DNA of 64,000 nt, taken from Romboutsia lituseburensis (GTDB lineage Bacteria > Bacillota > Clostridia > Peptostreptococcales > Peptostreptococcaceae). Numbering within the stretch: position 1 is the first letter of the stretch; every line of letters starts with the position of its first letter. Location of the stretch: NCBI RefSeq assembly GCF_024723825.1, contig NZ_JANQBQ010000001.1, positions 1,612,001 through 1,676,000 on the forward strand. The letters run 5' to 3'. Of this stretch, positions 1-8,167 are shown one piece after another. Under the pieces are notes generated by a model. That model had not been told where the DNA came from. It saw only the letters and a list, made by a program, of their open reading frames with translations, and ran no database searches. A program made the translations under genes and the position numbers.

Positions 1-374
1 CTAATTTCATTCCCCTCTTTATCCATTCCAATAGGGTCTTGAAGAGATACTTGAACTTTATTTTTTTTATTTGTTCTTATATTCATTAATATCTCATTTT
101 CTATGCACTTAGATGCATAAGTTGCTAATCTTGTACCTTTATCTACGTTATAAGTTTCTATAGCTTTTATTAATCCTATCGTACCAATGGATATAAGATC
201 ATCTTGATCCTCACTAGAATTGTTATACTTCTTAGCAATATGTGCTACTAGTCTCATGTTTCTTTCAATTAAGATTTCTTTTGCATTTTCATCTTTGTCT
301 TCTTTAAATTTTGTTAGATATGTTACTTCTTCTTCAGGGGTTAATGGTTTTTCAAATGATTTAAGAATAGTCAA
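1..374 (-). CDS. sigK: RNA polymerase sporulation sigma factor SigK (N-terminal part, runs off the window)
   Basis: Late mother-cell sigma factor; the window holds about 124 codons. Visible are region 1.2/2.1 ([14 protein letters not shown]), the core-binding region 2.2 ([20 protein letters not shown]) and the start of region 2.3/2.4 ([17 protein letters not shown]). The first in-frame start after a stop is TTG at 374, behind a purine-rich ribosome-binding site (AGAAGGGGG). The protein then begins about seven residues before the [10 protein letters not shown] segment, so there is no membrane pro-sequence, as in C. difficile SigK and unlike Bacillus. The visible part is uninterrupted; a skin-like insertion further downstream cannot be excluded. 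A 10-bp inverted repeat overlaps the start region (see 373-429). Confidence 0.9.
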   Translation of the reverse strand, partial: MTILKSFEKPLTPEEEVTYLTKFKEDKDENAKEILIERNMRLVAHIAKKYNNSSEDQDDLISIGTIGLIKAIETYNVDKGTRLATYASKCIENEILMNIRTNKKNKVQVSLQDPIGMDKEGNEI

Positions 375-429
375 CAGGCCACCCCCTTCTTATGGTGTTT
401 CATTTTAAATTATATGAAAGTGGCCTGTT
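373..429 (-). promoter_or_regulatory. 10-bp inverted repeat over the sigK start, with a sigma-E-like promoter between the arms
   Basis: AACAGGCCAC (373-382) and GTGGCCTGTT (420-429) are a perfect inverted repeat, GC-rich in AT-rich surroundings. The downstream arm covers part of the sigK ribosome-binding site and touches the TTG start. On the minus strand GCAATTT (431-437), 14 bases and CATATAAT (409-416) resemble a sigma-E promoter; the upstream arm lies in its spacer, so mRNA starting near 402 would lack that arm. TTAAACAGGC at the upstream arm also fits the SpoIIID consensus WWRRACARNY. Promoter and SpoIIID assignments are inference. Confidence 0.45.
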
Positions 430-461
430 TAAATTGCTTGTTTTTTTATATTTATTTTTAT

Positions 462-2132
462 TTATTTACTCAATTGTGTGCATATTTCTTTAAACATTGG
501 TACTGCTGACTTGCTTTTTTCTTCCGTTCCTTCTACTAACACAGTGATTGCATACTTCGGTACCTTCTCTGGATAAAATCCTGTTATCCATCCATGATTA
601 ACTTCTTTTTTGTTTAATGTACTTTGAGCTGTCCCCGTTTTAACTCCACATCCACCATTTAAATCTTTTAAATCTTTACCTGTACCTTCTTTTGATACAC
701 CTTTCATCATCTCTTTAACTAAAGTAAGAGTATATGGTGATATAATTTCTTCTGGCTTTGAAGTTTTAAATGTTTTAATCATGTTCTTATTTTTATCTAA
801 TATGCTATCATAAATATATAATTGTTTATATGTACCATTATTAGCTATTATTTGAGTCATCTGATTTATTTGTAACGGTGTAAATCCTAAACTTCCTTGG
901 CCTATCGCAAGGTTATTTATAGGTATACTATCTGGTATTTTTCTATTATTTTCTTCTTCTAATCCAATATCTACAGGTTCATTTAGATGTAGCCTTTTTG
1001 CACATTCTATAATTTTTTCTTCACCAACTTTTTTAGCTATATCAAAGAATGCTGTATTACATGAATTTGCAAATGCTTGTTGTAATGTCTGTATGCCATG
1101 CCCATCTCTTTTATGGCAATTTAAAATTTGCTTAGTTTTACTGCTTACTTCCACTTTTCCAATACAATTGTATGTATAATTTTCATCTATTACACCTGCA
1201 TCTAAAGCCGCATAAAGTACAACTAATTTAAATACAGATCCTGGAGGATATATACTTTGCATTGTTCTATTTACAAGCTCTCCTTTTTCACTTTCAAAAT
1301 ACTGAGCTATATTATTTTGATCAAAATTTGGTCTTGAACTTAATGCTAAAATTTCACCTGTGTTTATATCTGATATTACTACTGCTGTCGGGTTTTCTTC
1401 TTTATCTGCTATTTTTTCTAATTTTTTTTGTATATCTTTATCTATTGTTAACTTTATATGTTTTGCATCTTCATTATCATTTACAGTTTTTATGCTTCCT
1501 TTTAAAATACTTAAATCTTTTGTATTTCCAGATGCACCTGCTTTAAATGCTGATACATATTTTTCATTAGAGTCTTTTAGTATATCATCCATAGATTTTT
1601 CGATTCCTGATTGACCAACTTTATCTTTAGAACTTATATGTCCTAAAGTATGAGATAATAACCCATCTGATGCATATCTTAATGTTTTTTCTTCAACAAT
1701 AATATCATCGTCTAATAATTTACTCTTTGTCTTATCATCAATATTATTTACTTCAATCTGAAATACTTGTGATTTGAGCTGTTTTTCTATATGCTTATAT
1801 ATTTCAGATATTTTCATATTACTACTATCTTGAACTATATTTCTTGTATTAATATCATTCAAAAACTTATTTTGTTCTACTATCATAACATCTTTTTTTA
1901 CAGTGTCAGTAAGAGGCTTTTCATTTCTATCATAAATTATCCCTCTTCCAGTATTTAATTCTACTTTTTGTATGCTTTGCTGTTCTGATTTTTCTTTATA
2001 CTTATCAGCTTCTAAATATTGTATTGTTGTTAGTCTATATATTAAAAATGAATATATTATGATAGCACATGATACCATGACCCATGCACGCCTTACAATT
2101 TGTTTAGGTATATTACTTTCGTTTCTTGACAT
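462..2132 (-). CDS. Class B penicillin-binding protein (peptidoglycan transpeptidase)
   Basis: A DD-transpeptidase that cross-links peptidoglycan, 556 residues, anchored by one N-terminal membrane helix (about residues 16-33). A PBP dimer domain with the GRGIIYDRN motif follows, then the penicillin-binding domain with SxxK (SVFK near residue 300), SxN (SCN near 358) and KTG (GVKTGTAQ near 500). It resembles SpoVD/PBP2-type proteins and occupies the position of the class B PBP near sigK in C. difficile. No PASTA domain is present. It follows udk and precedes sigK. Its ribosome-binding site AAGGGGTG is buried in a hairpin (2139-2179), suggesting translation is blocked on read-through mRNA. A sporulation role is likely but inferred from context. 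Confidence 0.88.
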   Translation of the reverse strand: MSRNESNIPKQIVRRAWVMVSCAIIIYSFLIYRLTTIQYLEADKYKEKSEQQSIQKVELNTGRGIIYDRNEKPLTDTVKKDVMIVEQNKFLNDINTRNIVQDSSNMKISEIYKHIEKQLKSQVFQIEVNNIDDKTKSKLLDDDIIVEEKTLRYASDGLLSHTLGHISSKDKVGQSGIEKSMDDILKDSNEKYVSAFKAGASGNTKDLSILKGSIKTVNDNEDAKHIKLTIDKDIQKKLEKIADKEENPTAVVISDINTGEILALSSRPNFDQNNIAQYFESEKGELVNRTMQSIYPPGSVFKLVVLYAALDAGVIDENYTYNCIGKVEVSSKTKQILNCHKRDGHGIQTLQQAFANSCNTAFFDIAKKVGEEKIIECAKRLHLNEPVDIGLEEENNRKIPDSIPINNLAIGQGSLGFTPLQINQMTQIIANNGTYKQLYIYDSILDKNKNMIKTFKTSKPEEIISPYTLTLVKEMMKGVSKEGTGKDLKDLNGGCGVKTGTAQSTLNKKEVNHGWITGFYPEKVPKYAITVLVEGTEEKSKSAVPMFKEICTQLSK

Positions 2133-2138
2133 AAAATC

Positions 2139-2179
2139 ACCCCTTAGATACTTGTCATTTTTGACAATTTCTAAGGGGT
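2139..2179 (-). promoter_or_regulatory. Hairpin burying the PBP ribosome-binding site
   Basis: Ten base pairs (2139-2148 with 2170-2179) plus an inner six (2152-2157 with 2162-2167) around a four-base loop form a strong stem on minus-strand RNA. The 3' arm contains AAGGGGTG, the ribosome-binding site of the PBP gene whose ATG is at 2132. No T-tract follows, so it is not an ordinary terminator of udk. I found no convincing promoter in the hairpin. Confidence 0.6.
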
Positions 2180-2218
2180 TAATACTAAATTCATAAATTC
2201 TTCATATTTAGCTTATTA

Positions 2219-2848
2219 TTAATTTAATTGTGTTCTTATTTTACTGATAACTATGTCTATTGCAACTTCATTTTGACCACCTTCTGGCATTATTATATCA
2301 GCATATTTTTTATATGGCTCTATAAATTGATCATGAGCAGGCTTAACTGTAGCTAAGTATTGCTCTATAACTGAATCTACAGTTCTTCCTCTTTCTTTTA
2401 TATCTCTTTGTATTCTTCTAAGTATTCTTATATCATCTTCTGTATCAACATATATTTTTATATCTAACTTATCTCTTAACTCTTCATCTTCTAATATCAT
2501 TATACCTTCAACTATTATTATGTCTTTAGCAACTATAGTTACTGTTTCATCATTCTTTCTTGTATGAAGTTCATAATCATATATTGGTTTTTCTATACTC
2601 TTACCTTCACATAAATCATCTATATGCTTTATAAGTAATTTATTATCAAAAGAAAGCGGATGATCATAATTAGTTTTTAGTCTTTCTTCAAAAGTTAAGT
2701 GCGTTTGATCTTTATAGTACGCATCTTGCTCTATTGTTGCTATGTTTTCTTCTGGAATGTTCTCCATTATAGCTTTACATACTGTACTTTTACCAGATCC
2801 AGTTCCTCCAGTGATTCCTATTATTAATGGTCTTTTTTTATTTTTCAT
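2219..2848 (-). CDS. udk: Uridine kinase
   Basis: Phosphorylates uridine and cytidine to UMP and CMP in pyrimidine salvage. It has 209 residues, the usual length. The P-loop GGTGSGKS is at about residues 14-21, followed by the [10 protein letters not shown] and NYDHPLSFD substrate segments and the [12 protein letters not shown] lid region of the uridine kinase family. It lies between the U32/trmR pair and the PBP gene, the neighbourhood of udk in many Firmicutes. A good ribosome-binding site (AAGGAGAG) precedes the ATG. Confidence 0.95.
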   Translation of the reverse strand: MKNKKRPLIIGITGGTGSGKSTVCKAIMENIPEENIATIEQDAYYKDQTHLTFEERLKTNYDHPLSFDNKLLIKHIDDLCEGKSIEKPIYDYELHTRKNDETVTIVAKDIIIVEGIMILEDEELRDKLDIKIYVDTEDDIRILRRIQRDIKERGRTVDSVIEQYLATVKPAHDQFIEPYKKYADIIMPEGGQNEVAIDIVISKIRTQLN

Positions 2849-2884
2849 CTTGTAGTACTCTCCTTACTAAGTTAGATTATTGCT

Positions 2885-3811
2885 TTATATTTCATCATTT
2901 GGATTTTCTAAATAGAATCCTGATGTAAATTGTCTATTACTGATTTCATTTAATTCATCTAACCACACAGAATTAAATTTCCAATCTTGAGGATTTTCAT
3001 AAAATTTATCTATCGCTACTCTATAAGCTTTAGTTACCCTCTTTATATATTCAGCATCTTTCATTCTTCCTTCAATCTTTAAGCTAGTTATGCCTGATTT
3101 TATAAGTTCTGGTATATATTCTACCATACATAAGTCACTTGAGTTAAATAAGAATGTTCCTTTTTCATCTTCATAAACAGGGAAGTATTCTCCTGGTCTT
3201 TTTTCTTCCATCAGTCTATAGGATTTTTTACTTATTTCTTTTTGTGCATTTTTACCTTTAATAAAATTACTTAATAAAGGTCTTCCAGAGTAAGATATAG
3301 TCATAACACCATGCACAAAAACTTCTATATCTAATTCAAGTGGAGTTTTAGCTCTAATTTGAGCAATTTCATCACAAGATAATTCTCTTGAGACAACAAC
3401 TCTCTTTATGCCTTGTTCAAACCAAAACTTAGCAGATATATAGTTTGTAGTGTTAGCTTGATCACTTAAATGTATTTCCATATTAGGTATAGTATTTTTA
3501 ACTATAGAAAGCATTCCTGGATCAGAAATTACTATAGCATCTACACCTAAGAACTCTAAGCTTTTTAAGTATTCTTCAATTTGATTAAAATCATCATCAT
3601 GAGGTAGTATGTTAACTACTACATAAACCTTCCTATTATTTTTGTGTGCAAATTCAATACCTTCTATTAATTCTTCTCTTGAGAAAAGATTATTTATAGA
3701 AACCATTCCAAATACTTCTCCACCTATATATACAGCGTTGGCTCCGCTTTCAATATTAGCTTTTAGCTCTGATAAATCTCTAGCAGGTGCTAATAATTCT
3801 ACATTATGCAT
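2885..3811 (-). CDS. U32-family protein, short YrrN/TrhP1-like form (tRNA wobble-uridine hydroxylation)
   Basis: A 308-residue member of the U32 peptidase-like family with the ELLAPARDL start and a central signature region HGVMTISYSGRPLLSNF. In catalytic U32 proteins that signature usually carries two cysteines where T and P stand here. Its size matches Bacillus YrrN (TrhP1), which works with the larger YrrO (TrhP2) in making 5-hydroxyuridine at tRNA position 34; the neighbouring methyltransferase TrmR then methylates that hydroxyl. The larger partner usually lies between this gene and udk, but is absent here. The start overlaps the end of trmR by 8 bases, implying translational coupling. The function is inferred from family and context. 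Confidence 0.8.
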   Translation of the reverse strand: MHNVELLAPARDLSELKANIESGANAVYIGGEVFGMVSINNLFSREELIEGIEFAHKNNRKVYVVVNILPHDDDFNQIEEYLKSLEFLGVDAIVISDPGMLSIVKNTIPNMEIHLSDQANTTNYISAKFWFEQGIKRVVVSRELSCDEIAQIRAKTPLELDIEVFVHGVMTISYSGRPLLSNFIKGKNAQKEISKKSYRLMEEKRPGEYFPVYEDEKGTFLFNSSDLCMVEYIPELIKSGITSLKIEGRMKDAEYIKRVTKAYRVAIDKFYENPQDWKFNSVWLDELNEISNRQFTSGFYLENPNDEI

Positions 3812-4472
3812 TTATTTCACCTCTTTCAGCTTTCTTATAGCTAAGTGCTACTCCATCACCTATTGGTATAAGTGATGTATCTAAATAGTTACATGTACAT
3901 ATATAATCTAAGTAATTTCTCATTCTTTTAACAATAGTCTTTTTTCTTCTTATTACAAAATCATCATGTGCTACCATACCTTTGTATAATATATTATCTG
4001 ATATTAATAGTCCATCAACCTTTAATTTACCTATAACCATATCATAGAATAATTTATATTGTCCTTTGGCTGCATCTAAAAATATCATATCAAATTCTCC
4101 AGCAACTTCTTTAAGCTTTTCTTCCGCATCGCCTTCTAAAATAGTTATATTGTTTTCAAGTCCAGCTAATTTTATATTTTCTTTAGCTTTTTCTATCATT
4201 TTTTCATTTCTTTCAACTGTAATTATTTCAACACCATCTCCTAAAGTAGATGCAAATAATATTGAGGAATATCCTATAGCACATCCTACCTCTAATATTC
4301 TCTTAGGCTTTTGTACTTTTAATAATACCTTTAATAATTCAGAAACTTCTTTGTGAACTATAGGTACATTATTTTCTAATGCGTATATTTCTAAATCTCT
4401 CAGTAAACCTTCTTTATCTGTTAATGTATTTCTTATATATCCTTCTACCAACTCATTTACTATATTACTCAT
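3804..4472 (-). CDS. trmR: tRNA 5-hydroxyuridine methyltransferase (class I O-methyltransferase)
   Basis: SAM-dependent methyltransferase of 222 residues with the motif LEVGCAIGYSSILFA, an acidic ribose-binding strand (IITVERNEKM) and FDMIFLDAAKGQY, typical of the catechol O-methyltransferase-like group containing Bacillus YrrM (TrmR). TrmR converts 5-hydroxyuridine to 5-methoxyuridine in the wobble position of several tRNAs. The adjacent U32 gene supports this over a small-molecule methyltransferase. It sits between mltG and the U32 gene and has its own ribosome-binding site. Confidence 0.85.
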   Translation of the reverse strand: MSNIVNELVEGYIRNTLTDKEGLLRDLEIYALENNVPIVHKEVSELLKVLLKVQKPKRILEVGCAIGYSSILFASTLGDGVEIITVERNEKMIEKAKENIKLAGLENNITILEGDAEEKLKEVAGEFDMIFLDAAKGQYKLFYDMVIGKLKVDGLLISDNILYKGMVAHDDFVIRRKKTIVKRMRNYLDYICTCNYLDTSLIPIGDGVALSYKKAERGEINA

Positions 4473-4535
4473 TTAATTCACTCCTTAAGAGGCAAAAAAA
4501 ATTAATGCTAATTTATAAAATTAATCTTTTTTTAC

Positions 4536-5600
4536 TTATTCATTTATTTTATTGTTTTTCTGTTGATTTAACTTGTCTCTTTCATCTTTATATTCTTTTA
4601 CAAATTTAAGATGTTCTTCATAATCTACGCTATAATTGTTCCCACCATTTATTTTGGCTACAAAATATAAATATTCAGTATCCTCTGGATACAATGTTGC
4701 CTCTATTGACTTTATTCCTGGATTAGAAATAGGTGTAGGTGGCAAACCTTTATTTTTATAGCTATTATATGGAGAATCTATTTTCAAATCATCGTATGTT
4801 ACTATTTTTTTTCGTTGAGGAAATATGTATTGTATAGTCGCATCAGACTGTAATGGCATGCCTATTTCAACCCTATTATAAAATACACTAGCTATTATAG
4901 GTCTATCTTCATCTAATACAGCTTCCTTTTCAACTATAGATGCCAAATTTACTACTTTTTGCAGTGTCATATTTAACTCTTTTTGTCTTTTCTTTAATTT
5001 ATCATTATATACATTATCAAACGCAGATAACATTTCTATTAGTATTTCTTTTTCAGAAAGTTTTTCTGTAAAGTAATAGGTTCCTGGATATAAAAAACCT
5101 TCTAATGAAACAATATCATTTTGTTCTAAATATTTAAAGTCATCATAAAATTCTTGTGGTTTTATTATTAAACTTTCATAAGTTATTTTATTTCCAAGTT
5201 TTTTATTAACCAACATAGTTATAATTTCTTTAGACGTAGATCCTTCAGGAATAGTTACTTTTATTCCATCTTGATATATTTTACCAGATATAAGTAAGTT
5301 AATAATATCGTTATTTGAATAAGACTGATTTATTAAATACTTACCTGCTTTCATTTTTGGTGAACTATTGCTTACTTTAGCTACAATTTTAAATAAAGTT
5401 TTATTCTTTATTAATTGATTTTCATATAATATTTGTGCAATTGTACTTGTACTCGAACCCTGTGGTATATCGATTACTATATCTTTTTTATTATTTTTAT
5501 CATACGGACCTATTTGTATAAATATGAACACACCTATTAAAATTAATATTATAGCAGAGGATATTATTGTAAATTTCCACTTGTTTTGATTAAAATCCAT
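4536..5600 (-). CDS. mltG: Endolytic murein transglycosylase MltG (YceG-like)
   Basis: A membrane-anchored lytic transglycosylase that cleaves nascent glycan strands. It has 354 residues with one N-terminal membrane helix (about 12-28), a LysM-like region (IDIPQGSSTSTIAQIL) and the YceG fold. The conserved glutamate motif NLASIVEKEA contains the likely catalytic acid; LQSDATIQY and SPYNSYKNKGLPPTPISNPG are further family signatures. It is first in the operon mltG-trmR-U32-udk-PBP-sigK. The C-terminus is rich in charged and asparagine residues. A promoter with a Spo0A box precedes it (5639-5680). Confidence 0.93.
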   Translation of the reverse strand: MDFNQNKWKFTIISSAIILILIGVFIFIQIGPYDKNNKKDIVIDIPQGSSTSTIAQILYENQLIKNKTLFKIVAKVSNSSPKMKAGKYLINQSYSNNDIINLLISGKIYQDGIKVTIPEGSTSKEIITMLVNKKLGNKITYESLIIKPQEFYDDFKYLEQNDIVSLEGFLYPGTYYFTEKLSEKEILIEMLSAFDNVYNDKLKKRQKELNMTLQKVVNLASIVEKEAVLDEDRPIIASVFYNRVEIGMPLQSDATIQYIFPQRKKIVTYDDLKIDSPYNSYKNKGLPPTPISNPGIKSIEATLYPEDTEYLYFVAKINGGNNYSVDYEEHLKFVKEYKDERDKLNQQKNNKINE

Positions 5601-5638
5601 AGGATTATCTACTCCTTGTACATATTTATATCCTTTAT

Positions 5639-5680
5639 ATTATAAATCTAAGCATAAAAATTTTCAATAAAATTGTCGAA
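5639..5680 (-). promoter_or_regulatory. Promoter of the mltG operon with an upstream Spo0A box
   Basis: On the minus strand TTGAAA (662-667 of this kilobase, i.e. 5662-5667) and TATAAT (5639-5644) are separated by exactly 17 bases, a near-ideal sigma-A promoter about 40 bases before mltG. Immediately upstream, TTGTCGAA at 5673-5680 is a perfect match to the 0A box bound by phosphorylated Spo0A. This suggests that entry into sporulation adjusts the mltG-udk-PBP operon. Confidence 0.6.
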
Positions 5681-5822
5681 TAAATTTATTATGTACTATA
5701 AATTATTTAGATCTATAATTATTTATTTTGATATAAATATTATTTTATTTTTGAACTTTTATAATTTTTTAATCTACAATAGTTGATTTAAGTAAATTTA
5801 ACTATTATAAATATTTTAAAAT

Positions 5823-5861
5823 AAAAAAGTCTAACGTTATTTTTTACACGTTAGACTTTTT
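5823..5861. terminator. Rho-independent terminator after pdp
   Basis: AAAAGTCTAACGT (5825-5837) and its complement at 5848-5860 form a 13-bp stem with T-runs on both sides. It lies directly downstream of the pdp stop and closes the nucleoside salvage operon on the minus strand. The 5681-5822 stretch between it and the mltG promoter shows nothing else. Confidence 0.85.
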
Positions 5862-5873
5862 ATAATCATTTTT

Positions 5874-7199
5874 TTAGAATTTTTTTATTTCATCCTTAGT
5901 TACAACCCCATAAACTAATTTTTTAGGTTCTACTTTCTCGTTAACAATCTTATATGCGGCTATAAATCTTTCTTTAGCTTGCTGTAATTTTTCTTCTTTA
6001 TTTAAATGCATATATGCTAATATGTCACCTTCATTTACATAATCTCCAACTTTTTTAGTAAGTATTATACCAGCTGATAAATCTAATATATCTTCTTTAG
6101 TTTCTCTACCTGCTCCTAATATCATCGCTGATACTCCCACTTCTTCAGCTTCTATCTTACTTATATAACCACTCTTTGGTGATTTTATTTCCACTATTTT
6201 AGATGCAGTCGGTAATAAAGAGTAATCATCAACTATATTCTTGTCTCCACCTTGATTTTCTATAAATACTTTTAATTTTTCTAATGCCTTTCCTGAACTT
6301 ATAGCTTCTCTAATTTTTTCTATACCCTCATCAAAATCCTTTGCCACTTTAGCTAAAACTAACATATATGCTCCTAATGTTTCACATAACATAACAAAAT
6401 CTTTTGGACCATTTCCTTTTAATGTCTCTATTGCTTCTATTACTTCTAATGAATTTCCTACTGCAAATCCTAACGGTTCATCCATATCAGTTATCATACC
6501 TATAGTTTCTCTGTTCATTCCACAACCTATATCAACCATTGCTTTAGCTAATTCAAATGAATCATCTAAAGTTTTCATAAATGCACCATCACCAGTTTTA
6601 ACATCTAGTAATATAGCATTAGCCCCTGATGCTAATTTTTTACACATTATACTTGCTGCTATAAGAGATATATTATCAACAGTTGCTGTTACATCTCTTA
6701 ATGCATACATTTTTTTATCAGCTACAGCTATTGATGCTGTTTGACCACATACAGCAATTTTATGTTCATTTACAGAATCTATAAACTTTTTCGCTTCCAT
6801 TTCTATAGAAAAACCTGGAATTGCTTCTAATTTATCTAATGTTCCACCAGTATGCCCTAATCCTCTACCAGACATCTTTGCTACAGGAGCTCCACAGGCA
6901 GCTACAAGAGGCGCTAATGCAATAGTTGTCTTATCTCCCACTCCTCCAGTACTATGCTTGTCTACTTTTATTCCTTCTATATCTGATAAATCTATTACAT
7001 CACCAGACTTCATCATAGCCTCTGTAAGGTATACTGTTTCTTGCTTATTCATCTTATTTAAATATATAGCCATTAACAACGCAGAGGCTTGATAATCAGG
7101 TATTTCTCCCTTTGAATATTTTTCAACAAAAAAATCAATTTCAGCTTTAGTTAATTCTTGACTATCTCTTTTTTTCTTTATTATATCGTAAATTCTCAT
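5874..7199 (-). CDS. pdp: Pyrimidine-nucleoside phosphorylase
   Basis: Cleaves uridine, deoxyuridine and thymidine with phosphate to the base and (deoxy)ribose-1-phosphate. It has 441 residues. The family signature SGRGLGHTGGTLDKLEAIPGF (about residues 112-132), the N-terminal helical domain (MRIYDIIKKKRDSQELTKAEI) and KHSTGGVGDKT identify the thymidine/pyrimidine phosphorylase family. Genes of this form in Firmicutes are usually pdp rather than deoA. It is last in deoB-punA-pdp, separated from punA by a long inverted repeat (7232-7286). Confidence 0.93.
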   Translation of the reverse strand: MRIYDIIKKKRDSQELTKAEIDFFVEKYSKGEIPDYQASALLMAIYLNKMNKQETVYLTEAMMKSGDVIDLSDIEGIKVDKHSTGGVGDKTTIALAPLVAACGAPVAKMSGRGLGHTGGTLDKLEAIPGFSIEMEAKKFIDSVNEHKIAVCGQTASIAVADKKMYALRDVTATVDNISLIAASIMCKKLASGANAILLDVKTGDGAFMKTLDDSFELAKAMVDIGCGMNRETIGMITDMDEPLGFAVGNSLEVIEAIETLKGNGPKDFVMLCETLGAYMLVLAKVAKDFDEGIEKIREAISSGKALEKLKVFIENQGGDKNIVDDYSLLPTASKIVEIKSPKSGYISKIEAEEVGVSAMILGAGRETKEDILDLSAGIILTKKVGDYVNEGDILAYMHLNKEEKLQQAKERFIAAYKIVNEKVEPKKLVYGVVTKDEIKKF

Positions 7200-7231
7200 G
7201 ACTTTACTCCTTAGTATTTTTATAATTTTTT

Positions 7232-7286
7232 AACTTTAATAAGCTTAATACTAATTTATCTATTAATATTAAGCCTTATTAAAGTT
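7232..7286. repeat. 24-bp near-perfect inverted repeat between punA and pdp
   Basis: Positions 7232-7255 and 7262-7286 are complementary apart from one extra base and one mismatch, with a six-base loop. No T-tract follows on the minus strand, so it is not a standard terminator. It lies 33 bases upstream of pdp, a place for an operator, an RNA-processing stem or a differential-expression hairpin. Confidence 0.6.
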
Positions 7287-7328
7287 ATTTCTATCAATTA
7301 TATTTATTATATCTGTATTTCAATGTAA

Positions 7329-8150
7329 TTATATGTTTTCAACTACACTTTTTACTAAACTTAAAAATTCACTTTTAACTTTTTGAGTAGTTTCTATAAC
7401 TTCTTCATGATCAAGTGGTTGATCTAATATACCAGCTGCCATGTTTGTTATACAAGATATACCTACAACATTCATACCTGAGTGAGATGCTACTATAACT
7501 TCTGGAGCTGTTGACATACCAACTGCATCAGCACCTAAAATTTGAGCCATTCTAACTTCTGCTGGAGTCTCATATGTAGGACCACTAAAGAATGCATATA
7601 CACCTTCTTGTATAGTCATATTTAATTTTTCTGCACAATCTTTTACTAAATCAACATATTTTTGCTTATATGCAGTTGACATATCTGGGAATCTTGGCCC
7701 AAATCTTTCATCATTAGATCCCATTAACGGATTATTTCCACTTAAATTTATATGGTCTTTTATAACCATTAAATCTCCTGGTTTAAATTCTTTATTTGCA
7801 CCACCTGCTGCATTTGTTACAACTATTGTATCAACACCTAAAGCTTTCATAACTCTTACTGGGAATGTTATTTCTTGTTGAGAATATCCTTCGTAATAGT
7901 GGAATCTACCTTGCATAGCTACAACTTCTTTACCTTGTAAAGTTCCTATTACTAGTTGTCCTGCATGTCCTTCTACTGTTGATACTGGGAAGTTTGGTAT
8001 GTCATTATATTTTATTTTAACAGGATTTTGTATTTCATCCCCTAATACACCTAATCCTGATCCTAATATTAACCCTATTTTAGGTTCTATATTACTTTTA
8101 CCTTTTATAAATTCTGCACTTTCTTTTACTTTATCAAACATATTTTTCAT
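7329..8150 (-). CDS. punA: Purine-nucleoside phosphorylase
   Basis: Phosphorolysis of purine (deoxy)nucleosides, 273 residues, the trimeric PNP class by length. Motifs are GLILGSGLGVLGDE (phosphate loop), MQGRFHYYEGYSQQEITFPVR, VTNAAGG (purine site) and FSGPTYETPAEVRMAQILGADAVGMST. It lies directly downstream of deoB (17 bases), forming a salvage operon with pdp: the sugar-1-phosphates released are isomerised by DeoB. An AGGAG ribosome-binding site precedes the ATG. Confidence 0.95.
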   Translation of the reverse strand: MKNMFDKVKESAEFIKGKSNIEPKIGLILGSGLGVLGDEIQNPVKIKYNDIPNFPVSTVEGHAGQLVIGTLQGKEVVAMQGRFHYYEGYSQQEITFPVRVMKALGVDTIVVTNAAGGANKEFKPGDLMVIKDHINLSGNNPLMGSNDERFGPRFPDMSTAYKQKYVDLVKDCAEKLNMTIQEGVYAFFSGPTYETPAEVRMAQILGADAVGMSTAPEVIVASHSGMNVVGISCITNMAAGILDQPLDHEEVIETTQKVKSEFLSLVKSVVENI

Positions 8151-8167
8151 TAGTTTTTCCTCCTATG

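Noticed and set aside
1-374. A skin-like interruption of sigK
   Set aside because: The visible 124 codons are continuous; the rest is outside the window, so nothing supports an insertion.
5601-5822. tRNA or riboswitch in intergenic regions
   Set aside because: No cloverleaf or known riboswitch core was recognised in any intergenic stretch of the window.
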